DNA of 64,000 nt, from contig NZ_JACCKX010000001.1 of the NCBI RefSeq assembly GCF_013423955.1, forward strand, positions 3,224,001 through 3,288,000, read 5' to 3'. This document shows, in pieces, positions 1-8,086 of the stretch; positions within the stretch are counted from its first letter, which is position 1; each line of letters starts with the position of its first letter. This DNA comes from Ottowia beijingensis (GTDB lineage Bacteria > Pseudomonadota > Gammaproteobacteria > Burkholderiales > Burkholderiaceae_C). Under the pieces are notes generated by a model. It had not been told where the DNA came from. It saw nothing but the letters and a program-made list of their open reading frames with translations, and ran no database searches. Made by a program: the position numbers and the translations under genes.

Positions 1-580
1 GCAGCGCCGGGTGGCGGAAGAAGCCCAGTTGCCCCAGCCGGTAGTTGGCCGACACCACCACGGCGTTGGCCTTCTTCGCCAGCGCCGCGCCGTCGTACAG
101 CGGGTCGCCACTGTAGCCGGTGATGTTGCTGCCGCCGTAGATGAACACGATGACCGGCAGGTTCTTCTCGTTGGTGGCCGGGCGCCAGATGTTGAGCGAC
201 AGGCAGTCCTCGCTGCCGGGCGTGTGGCCGCTGAGAATGTTGTCGCCCACGCTGGCGTCGAAGGTGTTGGCGTTGCCCGGGCTGTACATGCGCGGGTTCT
301 GGATGCACGAGGCACCGAACTGCGTGGCCTGCAGCGTGTCCTTCCAGGCCGTGGGCGCCACGGGCGCCTTCCAGCGCAGCGCGCCGGCGGGCGCCTGGGC
401 GAACGGGATGCCCTTCCAGTAGTACGTGCCCGACTTCGCGCCGTCGTCCACACCCTGGACCTTGCCGTAGGCGGTGTCGCGGGTTTCGGGGGCATCGCTG
501 CTGCCCCCGCAGGCGCTGAGAACAAGGGTGGTGGCCATGGCGCCTGCGGTCAGCCAGCGGGTGGCGTTGATCGGCTTCAT
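1..580 (-). CDS. Carboxylesterase type B family lipoprotein, N-terminal part (runs off window)
   Basis: This is the first 193 codons of a type B carboxylesterase/lipase (alpha/beta hydrolase), cut by the window edge. The start ATG is at 578-580 on the minus strand. It opens with a lipoprotein signal: a basic start, a hydrophobic stretch and the lipobox LVLSACGG, so the mature protein is probably lipid-anchored in the envelope. The family motif EDCLSLNIW is present and is followed by IYGGSN, where the oxyanion-hole HGGG motif normally lies; the variant Ser-Asn there is unusual. The catalytic Ser/Glu/His lie beyond the window, so activity cannot be judged. Many Comamonadaceae carry kdsB at this place after the Trm112-like gene, but here an esterase follows. 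Substrate is unknown. Confidence 0.85.
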   Translation of the reverse strand, partial: MKPINATRWLTAGAMATTLVLSACGGSSDAPETRDTAYGKVQGVDDGAKSGTYYWKGIPFAQAPAGALRWKAPVAPTAWKDTLQATQFGASCIQNPRMYSPGNANTFDASVGDNILSGHTPGSEDCLSLNIWRPATNEKNLPVIVFIYGGSNITGYSGDPLYDGAALAKKANAVVVSANYRLGQLGFFRHPAL

Positions 581-663
581 CGCGCGGTGCTCCTGTGTGG
601 GTTGTCTCCGGGCGCGATGCTAATGGCCGGGAGGCAGTGCTACAAGCACCGCGGGGCGCGTGT

Positions 664-873
664 TTACCCCAGCACCGGGGTGCGCGGCGGCATGGCCTCG
701 ATCTCCTCGGCCGGCACGGCGCGCGCTTCGCCCTCCAGCATGATCGGGATGCCGTCGCGGATGGGGTAGGCCAGGCGGGCCGAGCGCGAGATCAGCTCCT
801 GCTTCTCGCGGTCGAGGTCGAGCGGGCCCTTGGTGACGGGGCAGACGAGCAGTTCGAGCAGCTTGGTGTCCAT
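664..873 (-). CDS. Trm112/YcaR-like small protein
   Basis: This 69-residue protein of the Trm112 (UPF0434/YcaR) family begins [12 protein letters not shown] and contains the typical segments [11 protein letters not shown] and [12 protein letters not shown]. Family members are small zinc-ribbon-like proteins; here only one Cys of the usual metal site is visible, as in most proteobacterial versions. I chose the ATG at 871-873 because GAAAAGAG lies a short distance upstream; a TTG six codons earlier overlaps the stop of the VOC gene and looks less likely. It is the distal gene of the exbB-exbD-lpxK transcription unit, a position common for this family in betaproteobacteria. Its exact role is not known. 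Confidence 0.88.
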   Translation of the reverse strand: MDTKLLELLVCPVTKGPLDLDREKQELISRSARLAYPIRDGIPIMLEGEARAVPAEEIEAMPPRTPVLG

Positions 874-887
874 GCGGTTGACTCTTT

Positions 888-1259
888 TCAATCAGGGTAG
901 CGGCTGACCTCGATCAGGTGGCCGTCGGGGTCGTTGAAATACACCGATTCGATCGGGCCCTGGGCGCCGGATTTCGTCACCGGGCCCTCGAGCACCGGCA
1001 CGCCCTCGGCCGCCAGGCGGGCCAGCACGCGCGCGGTGGGCCAGTCGGTGATCAGGCACACATCGCCCGCGCCCACGGCGGCGTGGTTGCGCGGCTCCAT
1101 GCCCAGGGTCTGCAGGTTGATCTTCTGCTGGCCGAACTGCAGCGCGCGGCGACCGTTGCCGAAGCTGACGGCCTGCATGCCCAGCACGCGAACGTAGAAC
1201 GCGACCGAGCGCTCGATGTCGGCAACCGTGAGGACGATGTGGTCGATGTGCGAAATCAT
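888..1259 (-). CDS. VOC family (glyoxalase/bleomycin-resistance-like) protein
   Basis: This 123-residue protein has the vicinal oxygen chelate fold. It begins [19 protein letters not shown], continues with FYVRVLGMQ, and ends with the typical second metal-ligand region [17 protein letters not shown]. Candidate metal ligands are the His of HIDHIVL and the Glu of HLIEVS. Its ATG overlaps the lpxK stop as ATGA (1256-1259), so it is translationally coupled to lpxK, and its stop is close to the Trm112-like start. The substrate cannot be predicted; relatives include glyoxalases, dioxygenases and antibiotic-binding proteins. It is not a usual member of the exbBD-lpxK operon and may be a later insertion. 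Confidence 0.85.
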   Translation of the reverse strand: MISHIDHIVLTVADIERSVAFYVRVLGMQAVSFGNGRRALQFGQQKINLQTLGMEPRNHAAVGAGDVCLITDWPTARVLARLAAEGVPVLEGPVTKSGAQGPIESVYFNDPDGHLIEVSRYPD

Positions 1260-2328
1260 GGCGTGCGCGGCGCGGGCGCGGTGGTGTGCCGCGGATGATA
1301 GCCCTGCGCCGCCAGGCGGCCGTCCAGCGCGGTGAAGAAGGCGGCCGGTACGTCCAGCACCAGCGGCACGGCCAGCGCGGCGGGGTCGTGGCGCCACAGC
1401 TTCAGCGCATCTTTTTCGGTGCAAATCAGGGTTTCACGCTTGTCTGGCGGGCGCTGCCAGCTATTGAAATCGTAGTGATCGGGCAGGGCCTGCGTGCGCG
1501 CCAGTGTCAGGCCTGCGGCGCGCAGCATGGCGAAGAAGGCCTCGGGCCGGGCGATGCCGGCCACGGCGCTGAGCGGCTGGCCTTGCAATTCGGCCAGCGG
1601 CACGCGGCTGCCGTCGGCGCGCAATGCGTCGTCGGCCAGGCGGCGGGTGGCGGTGAAGGTGGGCGGGTGCTGACCAGCGCTTGTGGGAGCGGGCTGGCCC
1701 GCTCCCCATGTGCTGATGGCGTTTCGGTGAACAGCACCAGATCCACCGCGCGCGGCCAAGGTTCGCGCAGCGGGCCGGCGGGCAGCAGCCAGCCGTTGCC
1801 CGTGCCGCGCGCGTCGAACACGCACACTTCCACGTCGCGCGCCAACGCCCCGTGCTGCAGTCCGTCGTCGCAGACCAGGATGTCGCAGCCGGGGTGCGCC
1901 GCCAGCAGGGCCTGGCCCGCCTCGGCGCGGCGCGGCGCCACGGCCACCGGCACGCCAGCGCGGCGGCGCAGCAGCAGCGGCTCGTCGCCCACGGCGCGCG
2001 GGTCGCTGTCGGGCATGACTTCGCGGCAGTCGTCGCCGGCGCGCCCGTGCCCGCGCGAGACGATGCCCGGCCGCCAGCCGCGCGCCTTCAGGTGGTCGAC
2101 GATGGCCAGCGTGGTCGGCGTCTTGCCCGCGCCGCCGGCGACCACGTTGCCGACCACCACCACGGGCACCGGCAGGCGGGTGACCGTCCGCGCGCCGCTG
2201 CTGTAAGCCGCGCGTTCGCGTGCCGCCAGCGCGCCGTACAGCCGCGACAGCGGCCACAGCACCACGGCCAGCGGCCCGCGCCGTTGCCAGGCGGCGCGCA
2301 GGCGGTGTTCGAGCGGGATGCGAGACAT
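1256..2328 (-). CDS. lpxK: Tetraacyldisaccharide 4'-kinase LpxK (apparent frameshift)
   Basis: LpxK phosphorylates the 4' position of the lipid A disaccharide at the inner membrane. The N-terminal two thirds (from the ATG at 2326-2328) contain the P-loop [15 protein letters not shown] at about residues 58-72 and the family motif CDDGLQH. The C-terminal third ([31 protein letters not shown]) is intact but in another frame. The break is near 1655-1668 and is explained by one missing base. Just before it lies a REP-like palindrome (1679-1710) read as part of the protein, giving a stretch including ERASPLPQ that has no counterpart I recall in LpxK. The gene sits between exbD and the VOC gene, with an ATGA overlap to the latter. 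Confidence 0.9.
1679..1710. repeat. REP-like palindrome inside lpxK
   Basis: The sequence TTGTGGGAGCGGGCTGGCCC continues with GCTCCCC and forms a GGGAGCGGGC/GCCCGCTCCC hairpin. It matches the half-units at 23129-23157 and 62648-62682 and resembles the REP elements of Pseudomonas. Unlike those copies it lies within a coding sequence. Confidence 0.7.
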
Positions 2329-2473
2329 CGGGAATGGCGGAACGACGAGCAGCAGGCGCTTGCATGGCCGGACGGCCTTTCATCGCCGCGCCGGGTCAGC
2401 CCATTGTGTCATCGGCCAGGCGCGGCGCGCGGTAGCCGGCCTGGGCGTGCTGTGGTGCTTGTGGGTTGTGGGT

Positions 2474-2520
2474 GAAATCGGCTTCTAGCGCCCGTGGGGC
2501 TTGCGCGGGCAGCTATCTTT
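2474..2520 (+). repeat. Dispersed short repeat, AGCGCCC...GCAGCTAT type
   Basis: One of about ten copies in the window of a short degenerate repeat with the core TAGCGCCCGT, a variable centre with a GCGC half, and the end GCAGCTATC followed by T or A runs. It lies in the 294-bp gap between exbD and lpxK. That gap also holds the start of a second repeat (2603-2717) and shows no gene of its own. Confidence 0.6.
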
Positions 2521-2602
2521 TTCGCTGGGTTGGCCCTCACCACAGCCCTCTCCCAGAGGGAGAGGGGTTTCCGGGCAGGGCGCAACCCTTGTGACATCAA
2601 AA

Positions 2603-2717
2603 GGCCGCGGAGCAAGACCATGTCAGGGCACTGCGGAAGGGCCTGGCCCGCCCGCCGGGTGCGTCCCCCATTTCCCGCGCAGCGAGAGAAGGGGAGGCGC
2701 CGTCAGGCGCTCAGGGG
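2603..2717 (+). repeat. Composite repeat GGCCGCGGAGC...CGCTCAGGGG, overlapping the exbD 3' end
   Basis: About 115 bp beginning GGCCGCGGAGCA and ending with AGCGAGAGAAGGG, CGTCAG and CGCTCAGGGG. The same arrangement occurs at 23206-23328. Related or partial copies lie at 31551-31644 (inverted) and 60510-60580. It overlaps the last 30 or so codons of exbD and supplies an extended C-terminus. Confidence 0.65.
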
Positions 2718-3123
2718 ATGCCCCGGTTCTGGCGGCGAAGGTGATCTGCGTCAAACCCACGCGGCGCGCGGCGTCCATCACGGTGACGGCGGCCTGCACC
2801 GGCGCGGCGGCGTCGGCGCTGATGATCAGGATGCTGTCCTGGGCGGCCACGGCGCGCAGGGCATTGGCCACGGCCTCCACGCTGTTGCCGGCCAGCGGCT
2901 CCTTGTTCACGGCGTAGCGGCCGTCGGAGGCCACGGCCACCACGATCTCCTTGGGCCGGTCGCGCGAGGCGTCGGCGTGGGCCACGGGCAGGGTCACCTG
3001 CAGTTCGGTGAACTTGCTGTACGTCGTCGTCAGCATCAGGAAGATCAGGATCACCAGCAGCACGTCGATGAACGGGATCAGGTTGATCTCCGGCTCCTCG
3101 GGCGGGTGGGGGCGGAATTTCAC
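2623..3123 (-). CDS. exbD: ExbD/TolR family energy-transducing protein
   Basis: ExbD works with ExbB and TonB (or as TolR with TolQ) to couple the proton-motive force to outer-membrane processes. The protein is 166 residues from a GTG start at 3121-3123 that overlaps the exbB stop as GTGA. It has a single N-terminal membrane helix, INLIPFIDVLLVILIFLML, with the conserved proton-path Asp at about residue 20, and a periplasmic domain. The family usually runs to 130-145 residues; here the end (from about RTGASPERL) is encoded by a dispersed repeat. The extension is probably not functional. The operon context exbB-exbD-lpxK is typical of betaproteobacteria. Confidence 0.93.
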   Translation of the reverse strand: MKFRPHPPEEPEINLIPFIDVLLVILIFLMLTTTYSKFTELQVTLPVAHADASRDRPKEIVVAVASDGRYAVNKEPLAGNSVEAVANALRAVAAQDSILIISADAAAPVQAAVTVMDAARRVGLTQITFAARTGASPERLTAPPLLSLRGKWGTHPAGGPGPSAVP

Positions 3124-3785
3124 TTGCGCGCTCCGTCGGCCGGCGCGCGGCCGGGGCACAGCGGCTCCAGGTGGCGCGCGAAGCGCTCGGCGGCCAGTTC
3201 CAGCTCGAGGATGTAGCCGTCGACCCGGGCGCGGAAGTAGCGCCAGAAGATCAGCGCCGGAATCGCCACGATCAGGCCGAAGGCGGTGTTGTAGAGCGCG
3301 ATGGAAATGCCGTGCGCCAGCTGCGCCGGGTTGCCGCCGCCCACGGCGCTGCCGGCGGCGGGCGCCTGCGAGCCGAAGATCTCGATCATGCCGATCACCG
3401 TGCCCAGCAGGCCCAGCAGCGGCGCGGCACTGGCGATGGTGGCCAGCGCCGGCAGGTAGCGCTCCAGCCGGTGCGTGGCCGAGCGGCCCGCGGCCTCCAT
3501 GGCGGCGCGCATCTCGGTCGGGGTGCAGCGCGGGTTGTTGTTGATGGCGCGCCAGCCGGCGGCCAGCACCTGGCCCAGGGCCGAGTGCTGTTCGAGCTGG
3601 TTCACGGTGTCGGGCGCCGGCACCGAATCACGCGACACGCCGATGGCCTCGTCCACCAGGTTGCTGCCCAGCACGCGGCTGGTCTTGAGCTTGATGAAGC
3701 GCTCAATGATGAAGGCCAGTGCCAGGATGGAGCACAGGATGAGCGGCCAGATGGGCCAGCCGGCGGCTTGTATGATGGAAAGCAA
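3120..3785 (-). CDS. exbB: ExbB/TolQ/MotA family proton channel protein
   Basis: This 221-residue membrane protein forms the channel part of the ExbB-ExbD motor. Three membrane regions are visible: near residues 8-30 (PIWPLILCSILALAFIIERF), 112-140 (the conserved ASAAPLLGLLGTVIGMI) and 160-190 (ALYNTAFGLIVAIPALIFW). I chose the TTG at 3783-3785 (reading MLSIIQAAGWPIWP) because family alignments begin there and GAGAGAAAA lies just upstream; there is no good ATG nearby. Its stop overlaps the exbD start. It heads the exbB-exbD-lpxK-VOC-Trm112 unit, with its promoter in the 402-bp gap shared with xseA. Confidence 0.92.
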   Translation of the reverse strand: MLSIIQAAGWPIWPLILCSILALAFIIERFIKLKTSRVLGSNLVDEAIGVSRDSVPAPDTVNQLEQHSALGQVLAAGWRAINNNPRCTPTEMRAAMEAAGRSATHRLERYLPALATIASAAPLLGLLGTVIGMIEIFGSQAPAAGSAVGGGNPAQLAHGISIALYNTAFGLIVAIPALIFWRYFRARVDGYILELELAAERFARHLEPLCPGRAPADGARK

Positions 3786-4187
3786 GGGTTTTCTCTCGTG
3801 CGGCGCGGCACACACCGGCTGGGCCGGGCGCCCGCAAAAAGGATGCGCGCGATTATGGCGTACCCCGCGCCGCCTCGGCCACCGGGCTGCACGCGCGCCG
3901 GCAAACGTGCACAAGCGCACGGATCGCCGCCATGGCACCATGACCCGCGCCGGTGCACAGATTCTGTGGATAACTTTGTGAAGAATGCCCCCGTCATCCC
4001 GCCGCAAGCACGCACTGGCGCGGTTCTTGACAGATTGATGACGCAGCGGGCAGCAAAAATCAAGGCATGACAAGCACTTGCACCAATTCATCAGCGTTTG
4101 CGGATGTTCTGGCGCGCGCGGCCCCGCTGGCGCCCTGCTGTGGAGTACTGGCCGCCCCCAGACGCCGCAAATGGCCTTGCAACCCGC
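3786..4187. other. 402-bp divergent gap between exbB and xseA
   Basis: No gene is supported here. The stretch must hold the promoters of both flanking genes. A perfect TTGACA occurs at about 4027-4032, but I see no well-spaced -10 box after it. A consensus DnaA-box sequence lies at 3965-3973. Confidence 0.5.
3965..3973 (-). promoter_or_regulatory. Isolated consensus DnaA-box sequence
   Basis: TGTGGATAA is the complement of the consensus DnaA box TTATCCACA. It is single, with no cluster of further boxes or AT-rich unwinding region around it, so it is not an origin. It could be a regulatory DnaA site or chance. Confidence 0.3.
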
Positions 4188-5593
4188 ATGAACACTGGAT
4201 TCGACCTGCCCAAGCCAGCAACGGCGCCGCGCATCTGGCCAGTTGGGGCGCTGACGCGTGCCTTGGCGGACGCGCTGGAGGCGCGATTCAACCCCGTCGC
4301 GGTGCGCGGCGAGGTTTCGGGCTTCACGCGCGCGGCCAGCGGGCATTGCTACTTTTCACTGAAGGACGACAGCGGCCAGTTGCGCTGCGCCATGTTCCGC
4401 CGCGCGGCCGGCCTGCTGGCCTTCAGCCCGCGCGAGGGCGACGAGGTGGAAGTGCGCGGCCGCCTGACGGTGTACGAGCCGCGCGGCGACCTGCAGCTGG
4501 TGGTCGAATCCATGCAGCGCGCGGGGCAGGGCGCGCTGTTCGAGCAGTTCCTGCGGCTGAAGGCGAAGCTGGAGGCCGAAGGCCTGTTCGATGCGGCGGC
4601 CAAGCGCCCGCTGCCGGCCATGCCGCGCGGCATCGGCATGGTCACCTCGCTGGGCGCGGCGGCGCTGCGCGACGTGCTGCATGCGCTGGCGCGGCGCGTG
4701 CCGCACATCCCGGTGCTGCTGGCGCCGGCGGCGGTGCAGGGGCCGGGGCGCCGGCCGAGCTGTGCCAGGCGCTACAGAATTTGTATCTGCTTGCGCAGGA
4801 CGGACGGGCGCTGGAGGCCGATTTGGCGCAAAACTCTCCGCCGCCCATCGACCTCATCCTGCTGGTGCGCGGCGGCGGCTCCATCGAGGATTTGTGGGCC
4901 TTCAACGACGAGCAGCTCGCCCGCACCATCGGCGCCAGCCCGGTGCCGGTCATCAGCGGGGTGGGACACGAGACCGACTTCACCATCGCCGACTTCGTGG
5001 CCGACCTGCGCGCGCCCACGCCCACGGCCGCCGCCGAGCTGGCCAGTGCGCCGCGCGAGCAGTGGTTGGGCAGCATCGACACGCTGCAGGAGCGCATCGA
5101 CCGCGCCCTGCGCCGCCGGCTCGATGCCGAGGCGCAGCGCATCGACTGGCTGGCCAGCCGCCTGGGCCGGCCGTCGCAGGCCGTGGCGGCCGAGCACCTG
5201 CGGCTGGGCCGTGCCGAGCAGCGCCTGCGCCACGCCCTGGCGCTGCGGCTGGAGCGCGAGCGCACCCAGCTCGCCCGCTGGGCCGACCGCCTGCCGCGCG
5301 CCGTGCCGCCCGCGCTGGCGGCCGAGCGCGTGCGCCTGCAGCGCCTGGCCGAGCGCCTGCCCGCCGCGCTGGCGCGCCAGCAGGAGGCCGCCCAGCAGCG
5401 CCTGGAGCGCGCCGCGCTGCGCCTGGCCGCGCTCGACCCGCAGCGCGTGCTGGAGCGCGGCTACGCCTGGCTGCAGGACGAGGCCGGCCACCCCGTCACC
5501 CGCGCCGCGCAGACCACGCCCGGCCAGCCGTTGGCCGCCACCCTGGCCGACGGCAAGGTTGATCTGAGGGTGCTCGGGCGGCGTTCGGGCTGA
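4188..5593 (+). CDS. xseA: Exodeoxyribonuclease VII large subunit (apparent frameshift)
   Basis: XseA is the catalytic large subunit of exonuclease VII, which degrades single-stranded DNA together with XseB. The N-terminal OB-fold ([38 protein letters not shown]) is in the first frame from the ATG at 4188. The catalytic domain ([46 protein letters not shown]) and the long coiled-coil C-terminus are in another frame. One missing base in the G run near 4739-4745 joins them ([12 protein letters not shown]). The loop just after, [20 protein letters not shown], is longer than I expect and resembles the short dispersed repeat of this genome (GCGCTACAGAATTTG...). Joined length is about 468 residues, slightly over the usual 440-450. 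Confidence 0.92.
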
Positions 5594-5674
5594 GTTCCTA
5601 CAATGCCTCGGCGCCGGGCGGCCTATCATGGCTGCCTGTCACGTTCAACCCCACGATCAAAAAGGACAACCGAC

Positions 5675-6255
5675 ATGGAACGCACCCTGCCTCCCCTGCC
5701 TTACGCCATTGACGCGCTGGCCCCCGACTACAGCAAGGAAACGCTGGAATACCACCACGGCAAGCACCACAAGGCCTACGTCGACAAGCTGAACGAGCTG
5801 CAGAAGGGCACCGAGTTCGAGGCCATGGAACTCGAAGACGTCGTCAAGAAATCCAGCGGCGGCATCTACAACCAGGCCGCGCAGATCTGGAACCACACCT
5901 TCTTCTGGAACTGCATGAAGCCGCAGGGCGGCGGCGAGCCCAGCGGCGCGCTGGCCGACGCGATCAAGAAGAAGTGGGGCAGCCATGCCGACTTCAAGAA
6001 AGCCTTCGTCACCAGCGCCGTGGGCAACTTCGGCAGCGGCTGGACCTGGCTGGTCAAGAAGGCCGACGGCAGCGTCGACATCGTCAACATGGGCGCCGCC
6101 GGCACCCGCTGACCACCGGCGACACCCCGGTGCTGACGGTGGACGTGTGGGAGCACGCCTATTACATCGACTACCGCAACGCGCGCCAGAAGTTCGTCGA
6201 GACCTTCTTCGACAAGCTGGTCAACTGGGACTTCGCGGCCAAGAACTTCGGTTGA
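5675..6255 (+). CDS. sodB: Superoxide dismutase, Fe type (apparent frameshift)
   Basis: This cytoplasmic enzyme dismutes superoxide to oxygen and hydrogen peroxide. The joined protein has 193 residues, the usual length of FeSOD. Metal ligands are visible as His27 in EYHHGKHH, His74 in [10 protein letters not shown], and Asp and His of [12 protein letters not shown]. The GSGWTWLV segment is typical. Near 6104-6107 the reading frame breaks (GAAGT, then [10 protein letters not shown] in another frame); one missing C in ACCCG restores it. The ATG at 5675 follows AAAGGACAA. A strong hairpin terminator follows the stop, so the gene is probably monocistronic. Confidence 0.94.
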
Positions 6256-6278
6256 TCGGGTTCACCGCACCATGAAGA

Positions 6279-6302
6279 AAGCCACCGCGAGGTGGCTTTT
6301 TC
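6279..6302 (+). terminator. Rho-independent terminator after sodB
   Basis: A perfect 6-bp stem GCCACC/GGTGGC with a GCGA loop is followed by TTTTTC and preceded by AAAGA, 26 bases after the sodB stop. Confidence 0.85.
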
Positions 6303-6335
6303 ATGCGCATGCGCCAGCAGGGTTGCTTCCTTGGT

Positions 6336-6397
6336 GGGGAGTATGTTTGTTTTGCGCCTACTGGATGGGCGGTAGCAGATAGATGTACTGGGAGTAT
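6336..6397 (-). repeat. 62-bp ATACTCCC element, copy 1
   Basis: On the minus strand this begins ATACTCCC and ends ATACTCCCC with a 7-bp imperfect hairpin (ACCGCCC...GGCG) starting at offset 24. Copies at 58851-58912 and 62521-62582 have the same 62-bp length and the same internal offsets. It lies between sodB and the NTF2-like gene. Confidence 0.7.
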
Positions 6398-6404
6398 TTT
6401 TCAT

Positions 6405-6866
6405 TCAGGCTACGGCGACCGGGTGGCCGTCCGTGGGCGCGTCGGGCAACAACCCCGCCTCGCGCATCACTTGCTGCTCGTCCTCGTGCGAGATGTAGAA
6501 CGCCACCTTCGGCCCGGTGCCACTGTCGGGGTCGAACAGGAAGTAGGTGATGTGGAAGCGGAAGTCCTGCGGCGCACCCGACGTTTTCTCGAAGCGCAGG
6601 TGCCAGTGCACCTTGGCCATGGTGTAGTGCGCGTCCAGCGGCGTGGCGGCGACATGCAGCACCCTGGCGAAGCGAAAGCCGATGCCCTGCATGAAGGCCT
6701 GGCGCTGCGGGATGCTCTGGCGGAAGGCTTCGTCGTTGCGCGCGCTCATCACGCCGTTCGGGTCGCCGCCCATGAAGGGGTCGGTGAACTGCGCGGCCAC
6801 CAGATCGGGGTCGAAACTGTTGGCGCCCTGTTCGTAGCGGGCGAAGAAGGCGTCGATGTCGGTCAT
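6405..6866 (-). CDS. NTF2/SnoaL-like protein of unknown function
   Basis: This 153-residue soluble protein begins MTDIDAFFARYEQGANSFDPDLVAAQFTD, which is the helix-cone pattern of NTF2/SnoaL-like proteins, and continues with alternating strands (HYTMAKVHWHLRFEK, FRFHITYFLFD, KVAFYISHED). There is no signal peptide or membrane segment. It stands alone on the minus strand, flanked by repeats on both sides. Proteins of this fold range from ketosteroid isomerases to non-enzymatic subunits, and nothing in the context fixes a role. The stop lies 8 bases from the 62-bp element. A gap of 224 bp upstream holds two short repeats and no other gene. Confidence 0.8.
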   Translation of the reverse strand: MTDIDAFFARYEQGANSFDPDLVAAQFTDPFMGGDPNGVMSARNDEAFRQSIPQRQAFMQGIGFRFARVLHVAATPLDAHYTMAKVHWHLRFEKTSGAPQDFRFHITYFLFDPDSGTGPKVAFYISHEDEQQVMREAGLLPDAPTDGHPVAVA

Positions 6867-6873
6867 GGCGTTT

Positions 6874-6940
6874 CAGGAAAAACAAGGCTGCAGCGCCCGT
6901 CCATTGTGCGCCAGCAGCTATCGAAACCATAGTTTTCCTG
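6874..6940 (+). repeat. Dispersed short repeat with inverted ends
   Basis: The core CAGCGCCCGT...GCCAGCAGCTATCGAAA belongs to the same family as 2474-2520. The whole is bounded by CAGGAAAAAC and AGTTTTCCTG, which are near-perfect inverted repeats. Confidence 0.6.
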
Positions 6941-7026
6941 CGCTTTGATCTGCAGCCCGACCCCGCCGCCACAACGGCCACGCGGACCAGGGCGTTGCCC
7001 GCCCGGTCCGTGTTTTGATGGTGTTA

Positions 7027-7075
7027 TCGGCCTTCAGCGCCCATGGGGAGGGCGCCGGAAGCTATCAAACTGAAA
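7027..7075 (+). repeat. Dispersed short repeat, AGCGCCC...GCTATC type
   Basis: It reads GGCCTTCAGCGCCCATG, then GGGCGCCGGAAGCTATCAAA. It lies immediately downstream of the secreted repeat protein gene and may act as its 3' hairpin. Confidence 0.6.
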
Positions 7076-7090
7076 GCTTGGCGTGGCGCA

Positions 7091-7603
7091 TTACAGTCGC
7101 GCGCACTGGTCTTCCTTGTTGCCCTGCACGATGTTGCCACCGCCGGTGGGCGCGGGGCTGTTCGACTTGCACTGCAGGTTGCCGTCGACCCGGTTGTTGC
7201 GCACCGTCTGCGCGCCGCGGTTCTCGAACAGCTGGATGTCGCCCTTGACGGACACGCTGGCGATGTTGGCGCCGCCGCCCTGCTTGAGCTGCACGCTGCC
7301 GCCCACCGCGCCGCCGGCCAGGTTGACCTGGCGGTGGTTCTCGGCCTGCACGTTGCCGCCGATGCGCGCGTTCTGCGTGGCCAGCGAGGCGCCGGACTCG
7401 ACCTTCACGTTGCCGTCCACCCGCGTGCCGGCCAGTGTGCAGGCCACGTTGCTGGGCACCTTCACGTCGCCGTCGATCGACACGGCGTCGATGCGGCCGT
7501 TGCACACCACCTCGTCGGCGTGGGCCACGCCGGCGCCGAGGGCCAGGGCAGCGATGGCGGCCAGTGTGAGCTGGCGATGCAGTGGTTTCAGGTTCATCTT
7601 CAT
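7091..7603 (-). CDS. Secreted protein with beta-type short repeats, function unknown
   Basis: I do not recognise a named family. The protein has about 170 residues with a clear Sec signal peptide (LTLAAIAALALGAGVAHADE). After it come five to six repeats of about 20-22 residues with the pattern (I/V)DGDVKV, VDGNVKVESGA, IGGNVQAEN, VGGSVQLKQGG, VKGDIQLFEN and VDGNLQCKSN. This suggests a small beta-solenoid of the bactofilin/polymer-forming kind but exported. Cys pairs occur at the start (VVCNG, VACTL) and the end (LQCKSN, DQCARL), so disulfides are likely. The start has ATG-AAG-ATG-AAG-ATG directly after GGAGAG; I chose the second ATG for spacing. It appears monocistronic. Confidence 0.75.
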   Translation of the reverse strand: MKMNLKPLHRQLTLAAIAALALGAGVAHADEVVCNGRIDAVSIDGDVKVPSNVACTLAGTRVDGNVKVESGASLATQNARIGGNVQAENHRQVNLAGGAVGGSVQLKQGGGANIASVSVKGDIQLFENRGAQTVRNNRVDGNLQCKSNSPAPTGGGNIVQGNKEDQCARL

Positions 7604-8086
7604 CTTCATCTCTCCATGAAAGCGTGTTCGTCTGGGGGATTCCTTGGCGACATGCCGGACCGCCGCAGGCCACGCCATGCCGCGCCGCAGTCCAGAGGCC
7701 GAACCTTTGGCCAGCGCCACAGGTTCGACTTCTTGCAAGGACAACGCGTTCAGGCTAGCGGCTATTCCCCGCTGCGCTGCAACAGTCTGTAATGCCCCGA
7801 TTTCAGATAAAAAGGCCTGCAGCGCCCTTGTATCAAGCGCTGGAAGCTATCAATAATGTAGTTGCCAGCGCTTTTGCACAGCGGCATGTGCCCACCATGC
7901 CAGCGCCCGTCGGCTGCAATGCAGCGGTTGTTGCGGCCTGGCCGCGCCGGCCCGCGCGCCCATGCGAGTCTTGATGCGCGTCAATCCTGCCGCTGTGGCG
8001 GCGTGCCACGATGAACCGTGCGCGCTGTCATGCAAGTGTCATGCGGTGCGCGTCACATGCCTGAAGGTTCAACGAAAGGAGAGTGC
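7604..8086. other. 483-bp gap between the secreted repeat protein and the DASS transporter
   Basis: No gene is supported. The stretch holds one short dispersed repeat (7804-7861) and must contain the divergent promoters of the two flanking genes. I could not assign -35/-10 boxes with confidence. Confidence 0.5.
7804..7861 (+). repeat. Dispersed short repeat, AGCGCCC...GCTATC type
   Basis: It reads AAAAAGGCCTGCAGCGCCCT, then TGTATCAAGCGCTGGAAGCT followed by ATCAATAATG. The middle ATCAAGCGC is also found in the two copies inside rluB. Confidence 0.6.

Noticed and set aside
3965..3973. Replication origin suggested by a consensus DnaA box
   Set aside because: Only one box is present, without an AT-rich region, a box cluster, or dnaA/dnaN nearby.
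7027..7861. Start of a CRISPR or tandem array from several GCGCCC repeats in this region
   Set aside because: The copies are irregularly spaced, degenerate and scattered through the whole window.
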